Origin: Photorhabdus khanii NC19
GTDB lineage: Bacteria; Pseudomonadota; Gammaproteobacteria; Enterobacterales; Enterobacteriaceae
Length of the DNA: 64,000 bases
Direction: 5' to 3'
Assembly: GCF_000517265.1 (NCBI RefSeq)
Contig: NZ_AYSJ01000014.1
Location: 226,691 to 290,690 of the forward strand
Shown here: positions 1-9,282 of the stretch, one piece after another
Layout of the letters: each line of letters starts with the position of its first letter
Numbering within the stretch: position 1 is the stretch's first letter
Notes under the pieces: generated by a model
The model's database searches: none
What the model saw: only the letters and a program-made list of their open reading frames with translations
Told to the model about the DNA's origin: nothing
Position numbers and translations under genes: made by a program

Positions 1-57
1 TGGAAAATTGCAAACAATAAGAACCAGACGACCGAGGAAAAATCAGCGACAATAAAT

Positions 58-765
58 ATGTCTCATCAATTACCTTCATTACATTTACGCCGGTATTCAG
101 CTGAAACTATTAGCCATAGCCATCAGGGGTTATGGCAGTTCGTTTTTGGCTATGACGGGCAGTTGGAATTAAATGTAGAAGGGCAGCAAAGTGTTGTTAA
201 TTTCGGAAATGTTGCCATGATCCCACCGGATGCGAAGCATAGTTTTTCCGCTAAGGGTGAAAATCAGCAATTAGTGTTGGAATTACCTTCAGCCCTGTTT
301 GGGCAATTATATCGTGATTCTTTCTGGCAACCATTACCTGCATCTGCTCTTGCGCTTATTAAATGGCTGCACGATTACCCACAGCCACCCGCCAGCCATG
401 CCGATGTGGCCCGTTTACTACTGGCTCAGTTACCACAAATGAGTTCGCCTTCCGCCCTGGTAGCAAAACTGCATCAGGGGCTTGCCGGGCGTTTGCATGA
501 AAAAATGACGGTGGTGGATATGGCTGATATTTGCGCGGTATCTGCCAGCACTTTGCACCGCAAACTTTTTATTGCAACTGGCATGAGCCCAATGGCTTAT
601 TTGAAAACGTGTCGGATGAAGCTTGCCTATAATTTATTGGTTAACAGTTATAAGCCTTTGGCTGATATTGCTTTTCTGTCCGGCTATGCCTCCCAGTCAG
701 CTTTTACCTTTGCATTTAATCAGCATTTTGGCTGTACACCAGCCAGATTACGTAAGACAAAATGA
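58..765 (+). CDS. AraC/XylS-family transcriptional regulator
   Basis: A 235-aa DNA-binding regulator. Residues 1-110 look like the cupin-type effector-sensing arm of AraC proteins (an 'MIPPDAKHSF' strand typical of the barrel). Residues 135-235 form the double helix-turn-helix: the first around 'MADICAVSASTLHRKL', the second around 'LADIAFLSGYASQSAF', ending in 'HFGCTPARLRK', a classical AraC signature. The effector and target genes cannot be read from the sequence. It stands alone, 67 bp upstream of the higBA pair and on the same strand, but higBA has its own promoter. The ATG at 58 has no good ribosome binding site (a GAGGAA lies about 20 nt upstream), and the window edge is near, so the start is less certain than the family. 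Confidence 0.85.
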   Translation: MSHQLPSLHLRRYSAETISHSHQGLWQFVFGYDGQLELNVEGQQSVVNFGNVAMIPPDAKHSFSAKGENQQLVLELPSALFGQLYRDSFWQPLPASALALIKWLHDYPQPPASHADVARLLLAQLPQMSSPSALVAKLHQGLAGRLHEKMTVVDMADICAVSASTLHRKLFIATGMSPMAYLKTCRMKLAYNLLVNSYKPLADIAFLSGYASQSAFTFAFNQHFGCTPARLRKTK

Positions 766-785
766 TATTTTCAGAATTTTATGAC

Positions 786-814
786 TTGATGCACAATGAT
801 ATTGTGCGTAATAT
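786..814 (+). promoter_or_regulatory. higBA promoter with palindromic operator in its spacer
   Basis: TTGATG (786-791), 17-bp spacer, TAATAT (809-814). A perfect inverted repeat, GCACAAT-GAT-ATTGTGC (791-807), fills the spacer. This is the layout expected if the HigA antitoxin or the HigBA complex represses its own operon by blocking RNA polymerase. Binding by HigA is inferred. Confidence 0.7.
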
Positions 815-832
815 ACAGATAACGAGGATGTT

Positions 833-1120
833 ATGGCGGTTGAATTCAGGGATAGGTGGTTAGAAAGATTTTATGAACAAGATTTACCACACAAATGTAT
901 ACCCGTTTTTCTACAGAGCGCTTTATACAGAAAACTGCAAATTCTGGATGCTTCAGTTAAAGAAGCCGACTTAAGAATTCCGCCGGGAAACCATTTTGAA
1001 CATTTGAATGGTTATTTAAGGGGGTGGTGCTCAATAAGAGTAAACAGGCAATACAGGCTTATTTTTCAATGGATTGATGGTATTGCAGTTGATACATATC
1101 TGGATCCTCATAACTATTAA
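833..1120 (+). CDS. higB: HigB-family toxin, ribosome-dependent mRNA interferase
   Basis: A 95-aa protein of the RelE/HigB superfamily, which cleaves mRNA on translating ribosomes. Family signs: 'DLRIPPGNHFEHLNGY' in the middle and the 'GWCSIRVNRQYRLIFQW' strand pair toward the C-terminus, with the basic/aromatic residues (R in SIRVN, R in QYRLIF) typical of HigB active sites. A GAGG at 824-827 fits the ATG at 833. The toxin gene comes first and its antitoxin follows after 17 bp, the gene order typical of higBA and opposite to relBE. No truncation is visible, so the toxin is probably functional. Confidence 0.9.
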   Translation: MAVEFRDRWLERFYEQDLPHKCIPVFLQSALYRKLQILDASVKEADLRIPPGNHFEHLNGYLRGWCSIRVNRQYRLIFQWIDGIAVDTYLDPHNY

Positions 1121-1137
1121 ACTGAGGGAAATAAATA

Positions 1138-1461
1138 ATGAGAAATACAAAACGTCGCCCTGCAACTGTGGGTGAAATATTGGTGAGTGAGTTTCTGGAG
1201 CCTCTTCATATTGAAATTAATGTATTGGCTGAAGCTATGGGTGTTCATCGCAATACGCTAAGCAGAGTTGTGCACGATAAAGGCGCGTTGACTGTTCCTA
1301 TGGCGATTAAATTGGCTGCGGCCTTGGGGAATACAGCAGAGTTTTGGCTTAATATTCAACATGCTGTTGAACTGTGGGATGTGCGTAATCATGCATATCA
1401 GATGGAATCACTGAATGTAAAACAGATAATTAAGCCATCAATCATAACGGCAGTACACTGA
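1138..1461 (+). CDS. higA: HigA-family antitoxin with XRE helix-turn-helix
   Basis: A 107-aa antitoxin expected to bind and neutralise HigB and to repress the operon. The N-terminal 'RRPATVGEILVSEFLEPL' is a hallmark of HigA. Residues 30-65 are the XRE-type helix-turn-helix ('LAEAMGVHRNTLSRVVHDKGALTV'), followed by 'MAIKLAAALGNTAEFWLNIQ', the usual dimer-forming segment. TGAGGGAAATA just before the ATG is a good ribosome binding site. It is translated from the same message as higB and ends 19 bp before a strong hairpin. Confidence 0.92.
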   Translation: MRNTKRRPATVGEILVSEFLEPLHIEINVLAEAMGVHRNTLSRVVHDKGALTVPMAIKLAAALGNTAEFWLNIQHAVELWDVRNHAYQMESLNVKQIIKPSIITAVH

Positions 1462-1479
1462 TGGATTTGTTTTTAGGGG

Positions 1480-1513
1480 CATAAAGCCATCTTATGATTC
1501 AGATGGCTTTATG
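1480..1513. terminator. Bidirectional terminator between higA and the peptide transporter gene
   Basis: A perfect 13-bp stem (1480-1492 with 1501-1513) and an 8-nt loop lie between two convergent genes. The T-tract is weak on either side. Confidence 0.7.
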
Positions 1514-1529
1514 TTGGTTATAAATATTA

Positions 1530-3068
1530 TTATTGCGCTTTCGCTTCTGATTTGTCGGCATTATTAAGCAAGCGGCGAATGGGGATAATTAACACCATCA
1601 ACACGGCGGCGCAAATGATCAGAGCCAGAGATACGCGGGAGAACAGATCAGGTAGGCTGTCCAGTTGATCAGCACGAACATGTCCACCAATCAGGCCAGC
1701 AGCCAGATTACCCAGTGCATTTGCACAGAACCACAAACCCATTACCTGACCACGCATTCGGGATGGTGCCAGCAGCGTCACAGTGGCAAGGCCAATCGGG
1801 CTAAGGCACAGTTCACCGAGTGTCAGAAACAGAGAACTTGATACCAGCCAGAAAGGAGAAACGGTTTCACCTGTTGCCAGCACATTTTGCGCCGCCAGGA
1901 TCATCACGCCAAAACCACCGGCAGCGAACAGAATACCAATAATAAATTTACTGATACTGCTCGGGTTGATATTGTTTTTTGCCAATCTGGGCCAGAACCA
2001 ACTGAATACTGGGGCCAGCAGGATAATAAACAGTGCATTAATCGACTGGAACCATACTGTCGGGATCTCAAATCCCATTACTATACGGTTAGTATAATCA
2101 TTGGCAAACAGGTTGAATGAAGTTGGCGTTTGCTCGTATGCAGACCAGAAGAATGCAGCAGATACCAGTAGGATAAAACAGACCAGCAGGCGCGAACGGT
2201 CACTACTGCTTAAGCCAGCAAACAGGAACAGATAGGCAAAGTAAAGAGTTACACAGGATGAGATCACATAAACCATTGCGCTGGCTACGGCTACCGGATT
2301 GAATGGAATGACACCAAGGATTAGCAGAGCAATAATGGCAATAATAGCGATAGCAGTAGTAAAAACCCATTTGCCAACGTTTTTACGCTCCACTGTAGGG
2401 TGGTCCCAGCTTGAATCCACACCACCCTCTTTATCATATTGGCGCATCAAAGGGATCGTGTAAAAGCGGAATATTAATAGGGCAACCAGCATTCCCAACC
2501 CGCCGATACCAAAACCCCAGTGCCAGCCATAGTCACGAACCAGCAAGCCAGTAGCCAGAGGAGCAATAAAGGAACCGATGTTAATCCCCATATAAAATAG
2601 GGAAAAACCACCATCACGACGTGGATCATCTTTTTTATACAGAGTTCCGACCATGACGGTGACACAGGTTTTAAACAGTCCTGTACCTAATACGATCAGT
2701 AATAAACCAATGAAGAACAAGTGATGACTTAAAAAAGCGGAAAGTGCGATAGACAGATGCCCTAACGCAATAATGATCGAACCATACCAGACGGCTTGAC
2801 GTTGACCTAACCAGTTATCTGCCAGCCATCCGCCAGGCAGGGCAGTCAAATAAACACTACCGGCAAAAATACCGACAATAGCAGCTGCTTGTTCACGAGG
2901 AATACCCATACCACCATCGTAGATGGATGCTGCCATAAACAAGATCAGGAGTGGGCGAATGCCGTAGTAAGAGAAACGTTCCCACATTTCTGTGAAGAAC
3001 AGCGAACTTAATGGATAAGGATGCCCGAAGAAGGTTCGGTTTTTTGTGTTGTTAATGGAGGATTGCAT
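1530..3068 (-). CDS. POT/PTR-family proton-dependent oligopeptide transporter
   Basis: A 512-aa inner-membrane symporter of the major facilitator superfamily that imports di- and tripeptides with protons. The family signature 'FFTEMWERFSYYGIR' (E-x-x-E-R-F-x-Y-Y-G) is at residues 25-40, followed by 'GIFAGSVYLTALPGGWLADNWLG', and there are roughly 12-14 hydrophobic segments. Length fits Dtp proteins (about 485-515 aa). It resembles DtpA/TppB-type permeases, but the exact paralogue cannot be settled by eye, so no symbol is given. It is monocistronic, with a 580-bp AT-rich spacer upstream. Confidence 0.88.
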   Translation of the reverse strand: MQSSINNTKNRTFFGHPYPLSSLFFTEMWERFSYYGIRPLLILFMAASIYDGGMGIPREQAAAIVGIFAGSVYLTALPGGWLADNWLGQRQAVWYGSIIIALGHLSIALSAFLSHHLFFIGLLLIVLGTGLFKTCVTVMVGTLYKKDDPRRDGGFSLFYMGINIGSFIAPLATGLLVRDYGWHWGFGIGGLGMLVALLIFRFYTIPLMRQYDKEGGVDSSWDHPTVERKNVGKWVFTTAIAIIAIIALLILGVIPFNPVAVASAMVYVISSCVTLYFAYLFLFAGLSSSDRSRLLVCFILLVSAAFFWSAYEQTPTSFNLFANDYTNRIVMGFEIPTVWFQSINALFIILLAPVFSWFWPRLAKNNINPSSISKFIIGILFAAGGFGVMILAAQNVLATGETVSPFWLVSSSLFLTLGELCLSPIGLATVTLLAPSRMRGQVMGLWFCANALGNLAAGLIGGHVRADQLDSLPDLFSRVSLALIICAAVLMVLIIPIRRLLNNADKSEAKAQ

Positions 3069-3648
3069 CTAAGTTTTCCTATAATACTGCACTCCAGGAG
3101 TGTCATGTGTGCAACAAATAAAGCTTTTTCTGATTTAGGTTTAGAGCAAACAAAAAAGCCACGTTTTTTTATTAAATGACGTCCTGTCTTATTAATGTAT
3201 TTTTAACATACTTTTCGGCTAATTTTATTAACAAACCAGATATCTCTTACTTTATATTCCATTTTTCATAGCAAAGTTCGACAGAAATCCCATTTCTTAT
3301 CACTGGTTGATTAAAGTGATGATGAGGACTATTGACTTATTTATGTTTTTCATGTTTTTGTAAATAAAAAGATTTTAGAGTAATAAATTAAGTAATAGCT
3401 ATGAAATATAAATAATCTTTTCAGAAGCCAGATATTGAGAGTGATAATGAAAGGTAAAAAAGTACAGTCGTTTGATTGTTAGCTTTGTGTTTATTTAGCT
3501 ACTTTAGTTTCTATTTTTATATAAAAATCGGCAATAAATCAAATTAAAAGATACAACATCAATATTAGAATGAAATAATGGATTATTAGGCTGTATGTGA
3601 CAGTCATTATGGCCGTTTCTTAGATGAAGAAACAGCCGTTAATGATAT
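3069..3648. other. AT-rich spacer upstream of the peptide transporter gene
   Basis: This stretch must hold the promoter of the minus-strand transporter gene and, at its right end, the 3' region of lpxL. I see no convincing gene and no clear consensus promoter. It is noticeably more AT-rich than the flanking genes. Confidence 0.6.
3612..3636 (-). terminator. Hairpin downstream of lpxL
   Basis: A 10-bp stem with one mismatch (3612-3621 with 3627-3636) and a 5-nt loop, just beyond the lpxL stop. There is no T-tract on the lpxL strand, so it may only protect the 3' end. Confidence 0.4.
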
Positions 3649-4590
3649 TTAATGGACTTTGTCAGCCTGCCCGTACAGAGAAGGCTGACCATTAGGCCGG
3701 GTTTTAAAGCGACGATGTAGCCACATATATTGGTCAGGAGCCTGTAAGATCTCCTGTTCCACCACTTTGTTCATAAAAGCTGCTGCTTTCACTTCATCGT
3801 CTTTAGGGAATCCATCTACTGCGGGTTGAATAATTAATTCATAACCTTTTCCGTCAGGTAGACGGCGGGGGGTAAATGGGATCATTGCCGGATCAGCGAG
3901 ACGCGCAAGTATAGAGGTGCCTGTGGTTGTTGCGGCATGTTCTACTGCAAATAGTGGCGCGAATACGCTGTTTCGTGGTCCGTAATCATGATCGGGTGCG
4001 TACCAGACGATTTCACCATTTTTCAGGCAGCGGATCATGCCTTTGACATCTTTCCTATCCAGCATATATTTGTTGGAGCGCAGTCGTCCCCATGTTTGTA
4101 ACCAATCCATAACCGGATTATCATTTGGGCGATAAACACCAATCCCCGGATTGAGTAAACCGAGAATTCGGGCACCCAGTTCCAGCGTCAGGAAATGAAT
4201 ACCGATAACGATAATTCCTTGTTCGCGGGCTTGGATTTTCTGGATATTTTCCCGCCCGGTAACTTTAAACCAGCATTTTACCCGCCAGTCAGGCCAAAAC
4301 CAGGCTATACCCGTTTCAAATACCCCCATTCCGACGGATTCGAAGTTTTTTATTAGCAGCTCATTGCGCTTCTCTTGGGGCATATCGGGAAAACATAGCT
4401 CAAGATTTCTTTCAGCAATCTTGGCGCGTTTTTTCAGAAAGCGCATGGAGAATCTGCCCAGGCGAGTACCTATCCAATAAATAATGGGGTAGGGGAGCAG
4501 AACCAGCAAGTAAAGCAGACTGATACCAAACCAGGTAAGCCAATAACGGGGATGAAGCAGTGAGCGTTGAAAAGAAGGTGCGTGTATCAT
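3649..4590 (-). CDS. lpxL: Lipid A biosynthesis lauroyl acyltransferase
   Basis: A 313-aa inner-membrane enzyme that moves an acyl chain (lauroyl in E. coli) from acyl-ACP onto Kdo2-lipid IVA, the first late acylation of lipid A. An N-terminal membrane helix at residues 18-40 is followed by the acyltransferase domain with the HX4E catalytic pair at His132/Glu137 ('[10 protein letters not shown]'). Other family blocks are 'VYRPNDNP', '[11 protein letters not shown]', '[10 protein letters not shown]' and '[12 protein letters not shown]'. The first two favour LpxL (HtrB) over LpxP. It is divergent from trhO, as in E. coli. The C-terminal tail is slightly longer than in E. coli LpxL (306 aa). Confidence 0.95.
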   Translation of the reverse strand: MIHAPSFQRSLLHPRYWLTWFGISLLYLLVLLPYPIIYWIGTRLGRFSMRFLKKRAKIAERNLELCFPDMPQEKRNELLIKNFESVGMGVFETGIAWFWPDWRVKCWFKVTGRENIQKIQAREQGIIVIGIHFLTLELGARILGLLNPGIGVYRPNDNPVMDWLQTWGRLRSNKYMLDRKDVKGMIRCLKNGEIVWYAPDHDYGPRNSVFAPLFAVEHAATTTGTSILARLADPAMIPFTPRRLPDGKGYELIIQPAVDGFPKDDEVKAAAFMNKVVEQEILQAPDQYMWLHRRFKTRPNGQPSLYGQADKVH

Positions 4591-5021
4591 GGATTCTCAG
4601 GTTATTTATGGTTCCAAATAAGATGGACAAAACAATTCGTCTATTGTGACACTTTTTGACGGGATATCGAAGTTTTCAGACATGAAATGTTTAGGATATC
4701 GATTGTGAGTCATATTTTTGCCGGTTCTACTAAACTGCCTGCCGCTTTCTTTCGCTAGTATAGTAGCGTGTTCGTCTGTCATCCAGTTTTGCTATCCGTA
4801 AAGAATGATGTCTAATAAATTGCTGATGATTGGTTCCAGCCTTGAATGAGGGTTAAGTTAAACTACAGTCAGTTAAACCTCCCATTTTATTATTGATTTC
4901 CTGTTACCGCGTTATAAATTACTACTCGTTGAAAATCATTTTCGTTATCATACCCGCTTGATGGCGGAGGCCATCACTTATTACATCTAATCTTATGACT
5001 TGAAATTCAGGAAAGTACACC
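4591..5021. other. Divergent promoter region between lpxL and trhO
   Basis: Holds the promoters of both flanking genes. There is no additional gene. A Fur-box-like sequence at 4931-4949 is listed separately. Confidence 0.6.
4931..4949. promoter_or_regulatory. Possible Fur box upstream of trhO
   Basis: Read on the minus strand, the 19 bases GATAACGAAAATGATTTTC agree with the Fur consensus GATAATGATAATCATTATC at 15 of 19 positions. It lies about 75 bp before the trhO start. In an AT-rich spacer such a match can arise by chance. Confidence 0.35.
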
Positions 5022-6080
5022 ATGCCAGTGTTACATAACCGCATTTCTAATAAAGAGTTGAAAGCACGCATGCTGGCGCAGACCCAGCCTCGTACTACTA
5101 TCTCTTTTTATAAATATTTTAATATCTTAGATCCTCAGGCTTTCCGTGACAGCCTGTATCAACAATTTACTGAGTTTTCAGTATTTGGCCGGGTTTATAT
5201 TGCCAAAGAAGGGATCAATGCGCAGATAAGTTTACCAACTCATCATCTGGAAGCATTCAAAGCTTTATTGTATGGCGTTGATCCTGCGTTGGATAATCTG
5301 AGGTTGAATATCGCACTTGATGATGATGGAAAGTCTTTCTGGGTTTTGCGTATGAAAGTGCGTGACCGCGTAGTGGCTGACGGTATTGAAGATGAAACTT
5401 TTGATTCATCAAAAACCGGTGAATATCTTAAAGCAGAGCAGGTCAACCAGATGTTAGATAATCCTGAGACGCTATTTGTCGATATGCGTAATCATTATGA
5501 ATATGAAGTCGGGCATTTTGAAAATGCAATTGAAATTCCTTCTGATACCTTCCGCGAACAATTGCCAATGGCAGTGGAAATGTTGCAGGATAATAAGGAT
5601 AAAAACATTGTGATGTATTGCACTGGTGGTATTCGTTGTGAAAAAGCCAGTGCTTATATGTTGCACAATGGTTTTAAAAACGTATATCACGTAGAAGGCG
5701 GTGTTATCGAATATGCCCGTAAAGCCAAGGAGCAGGGATTACCAGTGCGTTTTATGGGTAAAAACTTTGTATTTGATGAGCGGATGGGAGAACGTATTTC
5801 AGATGATGTAATTGCTCATTGCCATCAATGTGGTACGTCTTGTGATAGCCATACTAATTGTAAGAATAACGGTTGCCACCTGTTGTTTATTCAGTGCCCG
5901 GAATGTGCCGCTAAATTTGACGGTTGTTGCAGTGAAGCATGCGGGGAAGAAGTCAGGTTACCAGAAACGGAACAGCGTGTTCGTCGGGCTGGCCGAGAAA
6001 ATGGAGCAAAAATATTTAATAAATCCCGGCATCGTTTACAGGATGGATTGAATATTACCTCATTACAGTTGACTAAATAA
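5022..6080 (+). CDS. trhO: tRNA uridine-34 5-hydroxylase, rhodanese family (YceA)
   Basis: A 352-aa cytoplasmic enzyme that hydroxylates uridine 34 of certain tRNAs, the first step toward cmo5U/mo5U, using oxygen. The N-terminal ferredoxin-like domain (residues 20-120) contains '[10 protein letters not shown]'. The rhodanese domain (about 145-240) has the active-site loop '[11 protein letters not shown]' with Cys200. The C-terminal region (275-310) is rich in Cys ('CHQCGTSC', 'CPECAAKF', 'CCSEAC') and probably binds a metal. Length and motifs fit E. coli TrhO (350 aa). It is divergent from lpxL and followed by an intrinsic terminator, so it is monocistronic. Confidence 0.95.
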   Translation: MPVLHNRISNKELKARMLAQTQPRTTISFYKYFNILDPQAFRDSLYQQFTEFSVFGRVYIAKEGINAQISLPTHHLEAFKALLYGVDPALDNLRLNIALDDDGKSFWVLRMKVRDRVVADGIEDETFDSSKTGEYLKAEQVNQMLDNPETLFVDMRNHYEYEVGHFENAIEIPSDTFREQLPMAVEMLQDNKDKNIVMYCTGGIRCEKASAYMLHNGFKNVYHVEGGVIEYARKAKEQGLPVRFMGKNFVFDERMGERISDDVIAHCHQCGTSCDSHTNCKNNGCHLLFIQCPECAAKFDGCCSEACGEEVRLPETEQRVRRAGRENGAKIFNKSRHRLQDGLNITSLQLTK

Positions 6081-6092
6081 TATTATTAATAG

Positions 6093-6127
6093 CTGGCACA
6101 GAGATTGTTGTGCCAGTTTATTTATTT
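6093..6127 (+). terminator. trhO terminator
   Basis: CTGGCACA (6093-6100) pairs with TGTGCCAG (6109-6116), followed by a T-rich tract. Confidence 0.85.
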
Positions 6128-6143
6128 TAAGATAATAGCTTTT

Positions 6144-6746
6144 TCAGTAAAGATATTTAAATACATTGTAAATAAAACAGAGTTCAATTCTATTATGAAC
6201 TTTTATTTTTTCAGTAATATGCCTTTTATGAGAATATACTGTGCTATTACTGATGTTTAGTTTTTGAGATATCTGGTAATTGGGAATTTCTTTCATCCAG
6301 TAATCGATGATTTTATGCTCTTGTGGACTAAAAATAGAACAATGCTCATCAATTGTCATCTGATGTTTCTGAATTTCTTGTAATGTTATTTTACTCAATT
6401 TATTAAGCAAATAGGGAAGGCTTTTCTTTGCTAAAATAAAAGCATTGTTTTTCAGTGTAATATAATTTTCACAGTAAGGATAAGCACTATTAAGATATAT
6501 ATAGATACGCGTATTATCTATAAGAGTAATAAATTTCTGTAAATTAGAACAATAACTGGAATGGTGACAATAATGAGTCAAATTAGCTAAAACAATATCA
6601 GGAGAAAAACGAGCTACAATATCTATAGAGTCGTTAATTGAAGGTGAGTCAACAACTTCAATATCTTCAATATTGTCATTTTTCTTTAAAAATTCAATGA
6701 TACCTGAACGGGTGTAATAGCACTCTTCAACGACTAAGATTTTCAT
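6144..6746 (-). CDS. LuxR/RcsB-type regulator with a degenerate receiver domain
   Basis: A 200-aa protein with a receiver-like N-terminal half and a LuxR/GerE helix-turn-helix at about 135-195 ('NYQISQKLNISNSTVYSHKRH'). The receiver keeps the 'MKILVVEE' acidic pocket (as Glu-Glu) and a conserved Lys in 'ILAKKS'. The phospho-acceptor position is Asn55 ('PDIVLANLTHY') instead of Asp, so classical phosphorylation is unlikely. I chose the ATG at 6746, preceded by a GGGA, over a GTG 36 bp upstream without a ribosome binding site. No sensor kinase gene is adjacent. The gene is AT-rich compared with its neighbours, which suggests later acquisition. Targets are unknown. Confidence 0.75.
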   Translation of the reverse strand: MKILVVEECYYTRSGIIEFLKKNDNIEDIEVVDSPSINDSIDIVARFSPDIVLANLTHYCHHSSYCSNLQKFITLIDNTRIYIYLNSAYPYCENYITLKNNAFILAKKSLPYLLNKLSKITLQEIQKHQMTIDEHCSIFSPQEHKIIDYWMKEIPNYQISQKLNISNSTVYSHKRHITEKIKVHNRIELCFIYNVFKYLY

Positions 6747-6910
6747 TATTGTACGTCCCTGTTCTTGTTTGGCCGAACTCACAATAAACGCCTTATCTAT
6801 TGATAGTCAACTCGGCAATTGCGATAGTTAAGTCAGCTTAATCCGAAATTATTATCTAATGATATGGTATTACAGATAAAATCGTTGGAGTGAATCAATG
6901 TTCCTCCAGG

Positions 6911-6938
6911 CCGGACACCCAGTTATTTGGGTGTCCGG
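6911..6938 (-). terminator. Hairpin downstream of bssS
   Basis: A perfect 11-bp stem (6911-6921 with 6928-6938) and a 6-nt loop, immediately past the bssS stop. A T-run is missing, so termination rather than RNA protection is uncertain. Confidence 0.55.
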
Positions 6939-6949
6939 GCTTGAGATTA

Positions 6950-7204
6950 TTAATGCTTAGTATGGTTCAGATCGCTGTATTCTGAGGATTCGATCTTTTC
7001 AATTCCTGCCTGGAGGATGTATATCAATTGCTTTGCAATGTCAGTTGTCAACCATAAGGTTCGATCTACCATGACATGTTCTGGTGTTTGATCTTGGGAG
7101 GACAAATAGTGAAGGCGTAGCATCACAGCATCATACGTATCAACGGTACTGACATCCCAACCTACAACAGGATGCGTTTGAATAACTTCATCTTTACTGC
7201 CCAT
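6950..7204 (-). CDS. bssS: Biofilm regulator BssS (YceP)
   Basis: An 84-aa protein, the same length as E. coli BssS, which influences biofilm formation through indole/AI-2-related signalling by a poorly defined mechanism. Matching blocks are 'EVIQTHPVVGWD', 'TYDAVMLRLHY', 'LWLTTDIAKQ' and 'AGIEKIESSEY'. A perfect AGGAGG stands 5 nt before the ATG. Its place next to pyrC matches E. coli, which supports the assignment; the dinI gene often found between them is not here. Confidence 0.93.
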   Translation of the reverse strand: MGSKDEVIQTHPVVGWDVSTVDTYDAVMLRLHYLSSQDQTPEHVMVDRTLWLTTDIAKQLIYILQAGIEKIESSEYSDLNHTKH

Positions 7205-7405
7205 AAAACCTCCTAATCAGATCACTGCATTATTTATTAATATCATTGACTAAGAGCAAACTACCTCATTCTTGAATGAGTCATTATTAGTATATGCTTT
7301 TTAGTGAAAGTAAGAAGGTTTTTTGTTAGGAATTATTGTCCCATTCGTTGGTGGGTTGATAGGCCATGTAAATTAATGGGGACGATGACTATCCCCATGT
7401 GTATG

Positions 7406-8458
7406 TCAGTCTGCTACTTTTACTTCCCAGCGGGCATCTTCGCCAGCCAGAAATGGAATAAGTTTTTCATTATTGCAATCAATGTGCTCGATGACCGTGG
7501 AAGATTTGCGAGTCAATTCGACAAAGCCTTCGTTGACGGGCAGTCCATAAAATTTAGGGCCATTAAGTGAACAGAAAGCTTCAAAATGTTGTAATGCATT
7601 CATCTCTTCAAACACGGTTGCGTAAGCAGGTAACGCAGATGGCGCGTTAAATACGCCAGCACAACCACAGGGTGACTCTTTTTTGTGTAGCGCGTGCGGC
7701 GCAGAGTCTGTACCTAAGAAAAAGCGATCACAGCCACTGGCGACGGCGGCTTGCAAAGCCTCCTGGTGAATATTGCGTTTCAGAATAGGCAGACAGTACA
7801 GGTGTGGGCGTATCCCACCGACCAGCATATGGTTGCGGTTGAACATGAGATGCTGCGGAGTCAATGTTGCTCCTAGATTATTGCCACCTTCCAGTACATA
7901 TTGTGCGGCTTCTTTGGTTGTTATGTGTTCAAACACAACTTTCAGTGCTGGGAACTGATTACGCAATGGTTCCATTACCTGTTCAATAAAACGGGCTTCT
8001 CGATCAAAAATATCAATATGGGAAGCAGTAACTTCACCGTGTACGAGCAGAGGCATCCCCAGTTTTTCCATCATTCCTAATAATGGATAAATATTCTTTA
8101 TATCAGAGACACCGTGACTTGAATTGGTTGTGGCATTGGCAGGGTAGAGCTTACAAGCGGTAAAAATGCCTTCTTTATAACCAATTTCTATCTGAGAACT
8201 ATCAGTAGAATCAGTAAGATAACAAGTCATAAGAGGCTGGAAATTATCTCCTTCGGGGATGGCTGCCAGTATTCTGTCTCGATAAGCTTTGGCGCCAGCC
8301 ACTTCTGTAATCGGCGGAAGCAGATTAGGCATGATGATAGCCCGCCCGAAATAGTGACTGGTATAAGGAACGACAGTTTTTAGCATTTCATCATCACGGA
8401 AATGAATGTGCCAGTCATCAGGGCGGCGGATTTTTATTGTATATGATTTAGTGGTCAT
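7406..8458 (-). CDS. pyrC: Dihydroorotase
   Basis: A 350-aa zinc enzyme that converts carbamoyl aspartate to dihydroorotate in pyrimidine synthesis. The N-terminal metal-binding motif is '[10 protein letters not shown]'; '[16 protein letters not shown]' carries the carbamylated Lys; 'LLVHGE', '[10 protein letters not shown]' and '[10 protein letters not shown]' supply the other metal ligands and the catalytic Asp. I start at 8458 ('[17 protein letters not shown]', as in E. coli); an in-frame ATG further upstream would add 19 non-conserved residues. Length agrees with E. coli PyrC (348 aa). Confidence 0.96.
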   Translation of the reverse strand: MTTKSYTIKIRRPDDWHIHFRDDEMLKTVVPYTSHYFGRAIIMPNLLPPITEVAGAKAYRDRILAAIPEGDNFQPLMTCYLTDSTDSSQIEIGYKEGIFTACKLYPANATTNSSHGVSDIKNIYPLLGMMEKLGMPLLVHGEVTASHIDIFDREARFIEQVMEPLRNQFPALKVVFEHITTKEAAQYVLEGGNNLGATLTPQHLMFNRNHMLVGGIRPHLYCLPILKRNIHQEALQAAVASGCDRFFLGTDSAPHALHKKESPCGCAGVFNAPSALPAYATVFEEMNALQHFEAFCSLNGPKFYGLPVNEGFVELTRKSSTVIEHIDCNNEKLIPFLAGEDARWEVKVAD

Positions 8459-8675
8459 GAAACCGGCTCCAGTATATATGATAGGAAGGAAATATGCTGA
8501 GTTCAGCATATTCAAGCCGGGAATGGATAATAAAGCTAAAACAGTTAAATAGCTATTAATGAATGTAATCTTTAGTAAAAAATTTAGCTAAATCAATAAG
8601 TTTAGGGTAATCAGAGGTGGATTTTCTTATCAATAAGGAACAAATGAAATATGAGGGTAAAACAAGAAATGAAGT

Positions 8676-8751
8676 TGGCTCCTCCAACTGGACTCGAACC
8701 AGTGACATACGGATTAACAGTCCGCCGTTCTACCGACTGAACTATGGAGGA
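8676..8751 (-). tRNA. tRNA-Asn (GUU), copy 1
   Basis: A 76-nt tRNA with CCA encoded. The acceptor stem TCCTCCA pairs with TGGAGGA, the discriminator is G, and the anticodon loop CTGTTAA gives anticodon GUU. The T-loop TTCGAGT is normal. No clear terminator hairpin follows this copy, unlike the other three. Confidence 0.97.
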
Positions 8752-8771
8752 ACTCCTTCACAACGGGGCGC

Positions 8772-8800
8772 ATATTAGCGGTACATTTTTGCTTTGTCAA
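8772..8800 (-). promoter_or_regulatory. Promoter of tRNA-Asn copy 1
   Basis: On the minus strand: TTGACA (8795-8800), 17 bp, TAATAT (8772-8777), then a GC-rich discriminator (GCGCCCCG) typical of stringently controlled stable-RNA genes. Confidence 0.85.
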
Positions 8801-8965
8801 AGCAGAAAATAACAAATAGTGATTGTTTGCTGGCAAACTGCACTCGTTGGTTTATTTTTATGCTAGTAAATGGTTATTTGATGGAATTATATGCTATAAA
8901 AATGGGTTGGATAGCGTTATTGTGTTTGTGTGATGATGTCAGGTAACCAGCGAAATCAGAAAAGT

Positions 8966-8991
8966 AAAAAACCCGCATTAAGCGGGTTTTT
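8966..8991 (-). terminator. Terminator of tRNA-Asn copy 2
   Basis: ACCCGC/GCGGGT stem flanked by A- and T-runs, just past the tRNA 3' end. Confidence 0.85.
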
Positions 8992-8998
8992 CTTAATT

Positions 8999-9074
8999 TG
9001 GCTCCTCCAACTGGACTTGAACCAGTGACATACGGATTAACAGTCCGCCGTTCTACCGACTGAACTATGGAGGA
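8999..9074 (-). tRNA. tRNA-Asn (GUU), copy 2
   Basis: 76 nt, identical to copy 1 except for one base in the T-loop (TTCAAGT). Anticodon GUU and CCA are encoded. It lies in a repeated unit that includes the upstream promoter sequence. Confidence 0.97.
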
Positions 9075-9094
9075 ATTGCTTCACAACGGGGTGC

Positions 9095-9123
9095 ATACTA
9101 GCGGTACACTTTTGCTTTGTCAA
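9095..9123 (-). promoter_or_regulatory. Promoter of tRNA-Asn copy 2
   Basis: On the minus strand: TTGACA (9118-9123), 17 bp, TAGTAT (9095-9100), then a GC-rich discriminator. The segment is nearly identical to that of copy 1. Confidence 0.85.
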
Positions 9124-9282
9124 AGCAGAAAACAACAAATAAGGTTTGTTTGCTGGTAAACTGAACTTATTGTTCTGTATTTATGCTGAATGAAGGTTGT
9201 TTGCTGGAACTGTATGCTATGGAAGTCGGTTGATTAGGGTTACAAATGTTACGTTGTAAGTGGAGAGTGGAATCAGAAAGGC

